Below, piece after piece: positions 6,055 through 8,113 of a stretch of 8,113 bases of DNA. How positions within the stretch are numbered: position 1 is the first letter of the stretch; each line of letters opens with the position of its first letter. A model generated the notes under the pieces. The model was not told the origin of the DNA. It saw only the letters and a list, made by a program, of their open reading frames with translations, and searched no databases. Made by a program: the position numbers and the translations under genes. Source of the stretch: an uncultured Polymorphobacter sp. (GTDB taxonomy: Bacteria > Pseudomonadota > Alphaproteobacteria > Sphingomonadales > Sphingomonadaceae); contig CALDHQ010000351.1 of assembly GCA_937894055.1 (NCBI GenBank), positions 1-8,113 on the forward strand. The letters run 5' to 3'.

Positions 6055-6499
6055 CCGGTACGTCCTGATCGGGAATCCATACGCCGGCGGGCGGCGGGCC
6101 GCTCTGCCAGAACACGTCGATGGGGATGCCGCCGCGCGGATACCAATAGCCGCCGATGCGCAGCCACTTCGGCGCCATTTCGGCGACCAGCCGCTGGCCG
6201 ATGCCGACGGTGCAATCTTCGTGGAACGCCGCATGGTTGCGGAACGCGCTGAGGAACAGCTTGAGCGACTTCGATTCGACGATGGTCGCCGCCGGCACAT
6301 AATCGATGACGATATGCGCAAAATCGGGCTGTCCGGTGACCGGGCACAAGGAGGTGAACTCGGGCGATACAAAGCGCACCAGATAATCGGTGCCGGCGCG
6401 CGGATTGGCCGGATAGTCGAGCCGTGCGGCCTCGGGCGATGCCGGCAAGCGGCTCGACTGGCCCAAATGCTGTAGGCCGCTGGGGTTTTCGTCGTTCAT
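6035..6499 (-). CDS. queF: NADPH-dependent 7-cyano-7-deazaguanine reductase (preQ1 synthase)
   Basis: 154 residues, the size of the unimodal (YkvM-type) QueF subfamily rather than the two-domain E. coli form. It reduces the nitrile of preQ0 to the amine preQ1 in the cytosol. Cys52 (in [12 protein letters not shown]) is the expected thioimide-forming nucleophile and Asp59 the proton donor. E75-S-K-S-L-K-L-F82 is the QueF motif associated with NADPH binding, and [11 protein letters not shown] supplies His93 and Glu94 for preQ0 recognition. The ATG at 6497-6499 has only a weak purine stretch upstream; TATAAA (6586-6591, minus strand) is a possible -10, leaving a leader of about 80 nt that could fold through the CATGACA/TGTCATG repeat. 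Its TAG overlaps the queE stop as CTAG, so it is transcribed towards the enzymes that make its substrate. Confidence 0.95.
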   Translation of the reverse strand: MNDENPSGLQHLGQSSRLPASPEAARLDYPANPRAGTDYLVRFVSPEFTSLCPVTGQPDFAHIVIDYVPAATIVESKSLKLFLSAFRNHAAFHEDCTVGIGQRLVAEMAPKWLRIGGYWYPRGGIPIDVFWQSGPPPAGVWIPDQDVPGYRGRG

Positions 6500-6544
6500 G
6501 GTGCTTGGCCGTAGTAAGCTGCGGCGTTTTCGTCAAACTGCGAA

Positions 6545-6612
6545 CATGACAGCGGCGCTTTGCCTCGCTATGTCATGGCGCAGATTTTATACGAGGAATC
6601 ACCCGCATGACA
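6545..6612. promoter_or_regulatory. 7-mer repeated three times around the sseA start (candidate operator or RNA switch)
   Basis: CATGACA occurs at 6545-6551 and again at 6606-6612, where it includes the sseA ATG; its reverse complement TGTCATG lies between them at 6571-6577. The central copy can pair with either outer copy but not with both. The second pairing would bury the start codon and loop out the Shine-Dalgarno at 6593-6598. As DNA, the first two copies form an inverted repeat in the queF/sseA divergent spacer. TATAAA (minus strand, 6586-6591) and the overlapping TTATAC (plus strand, 6587-6592) are the only -10-like sequences seen in this gap. Confidence 0.3.
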
Positions 6613-7449
6613 CCGCTGGTATCGACCGAATGGCTGGCCGCCGAGCTTGGCAAGAGCGACTTGCGCATCATCGACGCGACGATGCTCACCGCCGATTCGG
6701 GCCGCAACGCCCGCGCCGAATTCGAAGCCGCGCACATCCCGGGCGCCGTGTTCGTCGACATCGAAGAGCTGTCGGACACGTCGAACCCGCTGCCGCACAT
6801 GCTGCCGCGACCTGAAAAGTTCGCCAGCCGCATGCAGGCGCTCGGCCTCGGCGACGGCAGCCGCATCGTCGTTTACGACAATTCGCCGTTCAAGAGCGCC
6901 GCGCGCATGTGGTGGATGCTCGACGTGTTCGGCGCGCATGACGTGGCGATCCTCGATGGCGGTCTTGCCAAGTGGCAGGCCGAAGGCCGCGGGCTCGAAT
7001 CGGGCAAGCCGGTCATCCGCCACCGCCACTTCACGATTTTCGAAGAACCCGCGCTCGTCCGCAACATGGCGCAGATGACCGAAAACCTGAAGACCAAGGC
7101 CGAACAGGTTATCGACGCGCGCTCCGCCGCACGCTTCGCCGGGACCGAACCCGAGCCGCGCGCCGGCATGCGCGCCGGCCACATCCCCGGCTCGCGCAAC
7201 CTGCCGTTCGGCAATCTGTTCAACGCCGATGGCACCTGGAAGCAGGGCGACGCGTTGCGCGCTGAATTCGATGCCGCCGGCGTCGACTTGAAGAAGCGCA
7301 CCGTCGCTACCTGCGGCTCGGGCATCACCGCCGCCGTGCTGGCGTTCGGCGCTGCCGTCCTCGGCGAAAAGAAGGTCGCGGTCTACGACGGCTCCTGGTC
7401 CGAATGGGGCGGCTCGGCGACCGCACCCGTGGTCACCGGCGCGGCCTAA
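6607..7449 (+). CDS. sseA: 3-mercaptopyruvate sulfurtransferase (two-domain rhodanese)
   Basis: 280 residues, normal for the family. Two rhodanese domains are visible: an N-terminal, catalytically silent one (about 1-120, with AHIPGAVFVD and YDNSPFKSAARMWWML) and a C-terminal active one (about 150-275, with AGHIPGSRNLPF). The active-site loop is C236-G-S-G-I-T-A, the form typical of mercaptopyruvate-using enzymes; thiosulfate-preferring rhodaneses usually carry basic residues in this loop. It would transfer sulfane sulfur from 3-mercaptopyruvate to thiols or cyanide. GAGGAA at 6593-6598, 8 nt before the ATG, fixes the start. It is divergent from queF and is followed 4 nt later by a cystathionine beta-lyase gene, suggesting a cysteine/methionine sulfur operon. 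Substrate preference is inferred from the loop only. Confidence 0.92.
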   Translation: MTPLVSTEWLAAELGKSDLRIIDATMLTADSGRNARAEFEAAHIPGAVFVDIEELSDTSNPLPHMLPRPEKFASRMQALGLGDGSRIVVYDNSPFKSAARMWWMLDVFGAHDVAILDGGLAKWQAEGRGLESGKPVIRHRHFTIFEEPALVRNMAQMTENLKTKAEQVIDARSAARFAGTEPEPRAGMRAGHIPGSRNLPFGNLFNADGTWKQGDALRAEFDAAGVDLKKRTVATCGSGITAAVLAFGAAVLGEKKVAVYDGSWSEWGGSATAPVVTGAA

Positions 7450-7453
7450 GGGC

Positions 7454-8113
7454 TTGGCCGGGGACGACGGCAAGGACAAGGCACCGGCGACCCGCCTCGC
7501 CGAGGCCGGCCGCCGTGCCGACTGGACGCGCCCGCCTGCCAGCCGTGCGGGCATCGTCAACCCGCCGGTCTGGCACGCCTCGACAATCCTGTTCGACAAT
7601 CTCGCGGCGCTCGACGCCGGCATCGCGGCGCCTGACGCCGGGCTCTATTATGGCCGCCGCGGCACACCAACGAGCTGGGCGCTCGAGACCGCGCTCACCG
7701 AGCTCGAACCCGGCGCCGCGGGCACCTGTCTCTACCCGAGTGGTGTCGCGGCGATTGCGGCCGCCCTGCTCAGCGTGCTCAAGGCCGGCGACCATCTGCT
7801 CGTCACCGACAGCGCCTATGAACCGACGCGCAGCTTCGCCGACCGGACGCTGCGCGACCTCGGCATTGAAACGACCTACTACGACCCGCTGATCGGCCCC
7901 GGCATCGCGGCGCTGGTGCAGCCCAACACCCGCGCCATCCTGCTCGAAAGCCCCGGCTCGCTGAGCTTCGAGGTGCAGGACGTGCCCGCCATCGTCGCGG
8001 TCGCCCGCGCGCACGACATCGTCACCGTGCTCGACAACACCTGGGCGACGCCGCTGCTGTTTCCGGCCATCGGCCACGGCATCGACATGAGCGTGCAGGC
8101 GCTGACCAAATAT
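7454..8113 (+). CDS. metC: cystathionine beta-lyase, N-terminal part (3' end outside window)
   Basis: The first 220 residues are present. The Cys/Met-metabolism PLP enzyme fold is clear: TRLAEAGRR near the N-terminus, VNPPVWHASTILFDN, Y66-G-R-R-G-T-P-T73 (Tyr/Arg contacts to the partner's PLP phosphate), YPSGVAAIAAALL with Ser96, and LLESPGSLSFEVQD. D194-N-T-W-A-T-P-L follows, then LTKY with Lys219, the Schiff-base lysine; the window ends one residue after it. The YGRRGTPT form and ESPGS segment favour cystathionine beta-lyase (cystathionine to homocysteine, pyruvate and ammonia) over gamma-lyase or gamma-synthase, and many such enzymes also release sulfide from cysteine. The best start is TTG at 7454, 4 nt after the sseA stop; no in-frame ATG occurs before the conserved core. 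Translation is likely coupled to sseA. Confidence 0.9.
   Translation, partial: MAGDDGKDKAPATRLAEAGRRADWTRPPASRAGIVNPPVWHASTILFDNLAALDAGIAAPDAGLYYGRRGTPTSWALETALTELEPGAAGTCLYPSGVAAIAAALLSVLKAGDHLLVTDSAYEPTRSFADRTLRDLGIETTYYDPLIGPGIAALVQPNTRAILLESPGSLSFEVQDVPAIVAVARAHDIVTVLDNTWATPLLFPAIGHGIDMSVQALTKY

Noticed and set aside
6500..6606. A preQ1 riboswitch in the queF leader
   Set aside because: preQ1 riboswitches precede queuosine genes in some bacteria, but I could not match the preQ1-I aptamer hairpin with its A-rich tail; only the CATGACA/TGTCATG pairing is visible.
1..8113. CRISPR arrays, insertion sequences, att sites, tRNA or rRNA genes, toxin-antitoxin or defence genes
   Set aside because: Scanned for spaced direct repeats, terminal inverted repeats with transposase genes and tRNA-like sequence, and none was found; all sizeable genes are recognisable metabolic, chaperone or regulatory families.

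Overview
The window reads as a chromosomal housekeeping segment of a GC-rich alphaproteobacterium, most likely a sphingomonad. The pointers are strong G/C at third codon positions, the argD-argF-Hsp33 gene order that I recall from alphaproteobacteria, the protein families present, and tightly packed genes with GTG or TTG starts at coupled junctions. I see no transposase, integrase, phage gene, CRISPR array, tRNA or rRNA, and no gap without a gene longer than about 145 bases.

Layout: (1) 1-201, the C-terminus of an alpha/beta hydrolase, convergent with (2) 198-809 (minus), a TetR/AcrR-family regulator. (3) 810-898, a short AT-rich divergent intergenic region with an imperfect 10-bp inverted repeat. 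(4) 899-1507, a beta-class-like glutathione S-transferase. (5) 1508-1651, a spacer with a very stable GC-rich palindrome and then an intrinsic terminator placed just ahead of the next operon. (6) 1652-6038, a tightly coupled five-gene run: argD, argF, hslO (Hsp33), queC, queE. (7) 6035-6499 (minus), queF, convergent with queE. (8) 6500-6606, a divergent intergenic region with a thrice-occurring 7-mer. (9) 6607-7449, an SseA-type 3-mercaptopyruvate sulfurtransferase, followed by (10) 7454-8113, the N-terminal part of a cystathionine beta-lyase cut by the window edge just after its PLP lysine.

Functionally, argD and argF supply two steps of arginine synthesis (N-acetylornithine and citrulline). 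QueE, QueC and QueF perform three consecutive steps of queuosine precursor synthesis (CPH4 to CDG, CDG to preQ0, preQ0 to preQ1); queD, folE, tgt and queA are not here. Hsp33 is a redox-activated holdase translated between the two pathways. The sulfurtransferase and cystathionine beta-lyase form a cysteine/methionine sulfur pair. The TetR-GST divergent pair looks like a self-contained electrophile or xenobiotic response unit.

I find no convincing undescribed multi-gene system. The observations most worth a second look are regulatory: overlapping CTAG stop codons inside palindromes at both convergent junctions, a leader mini-ORF ahead of the TetR gene, a possible attenuator in front of argD, and mutually exclusive pairings around the sseA start.
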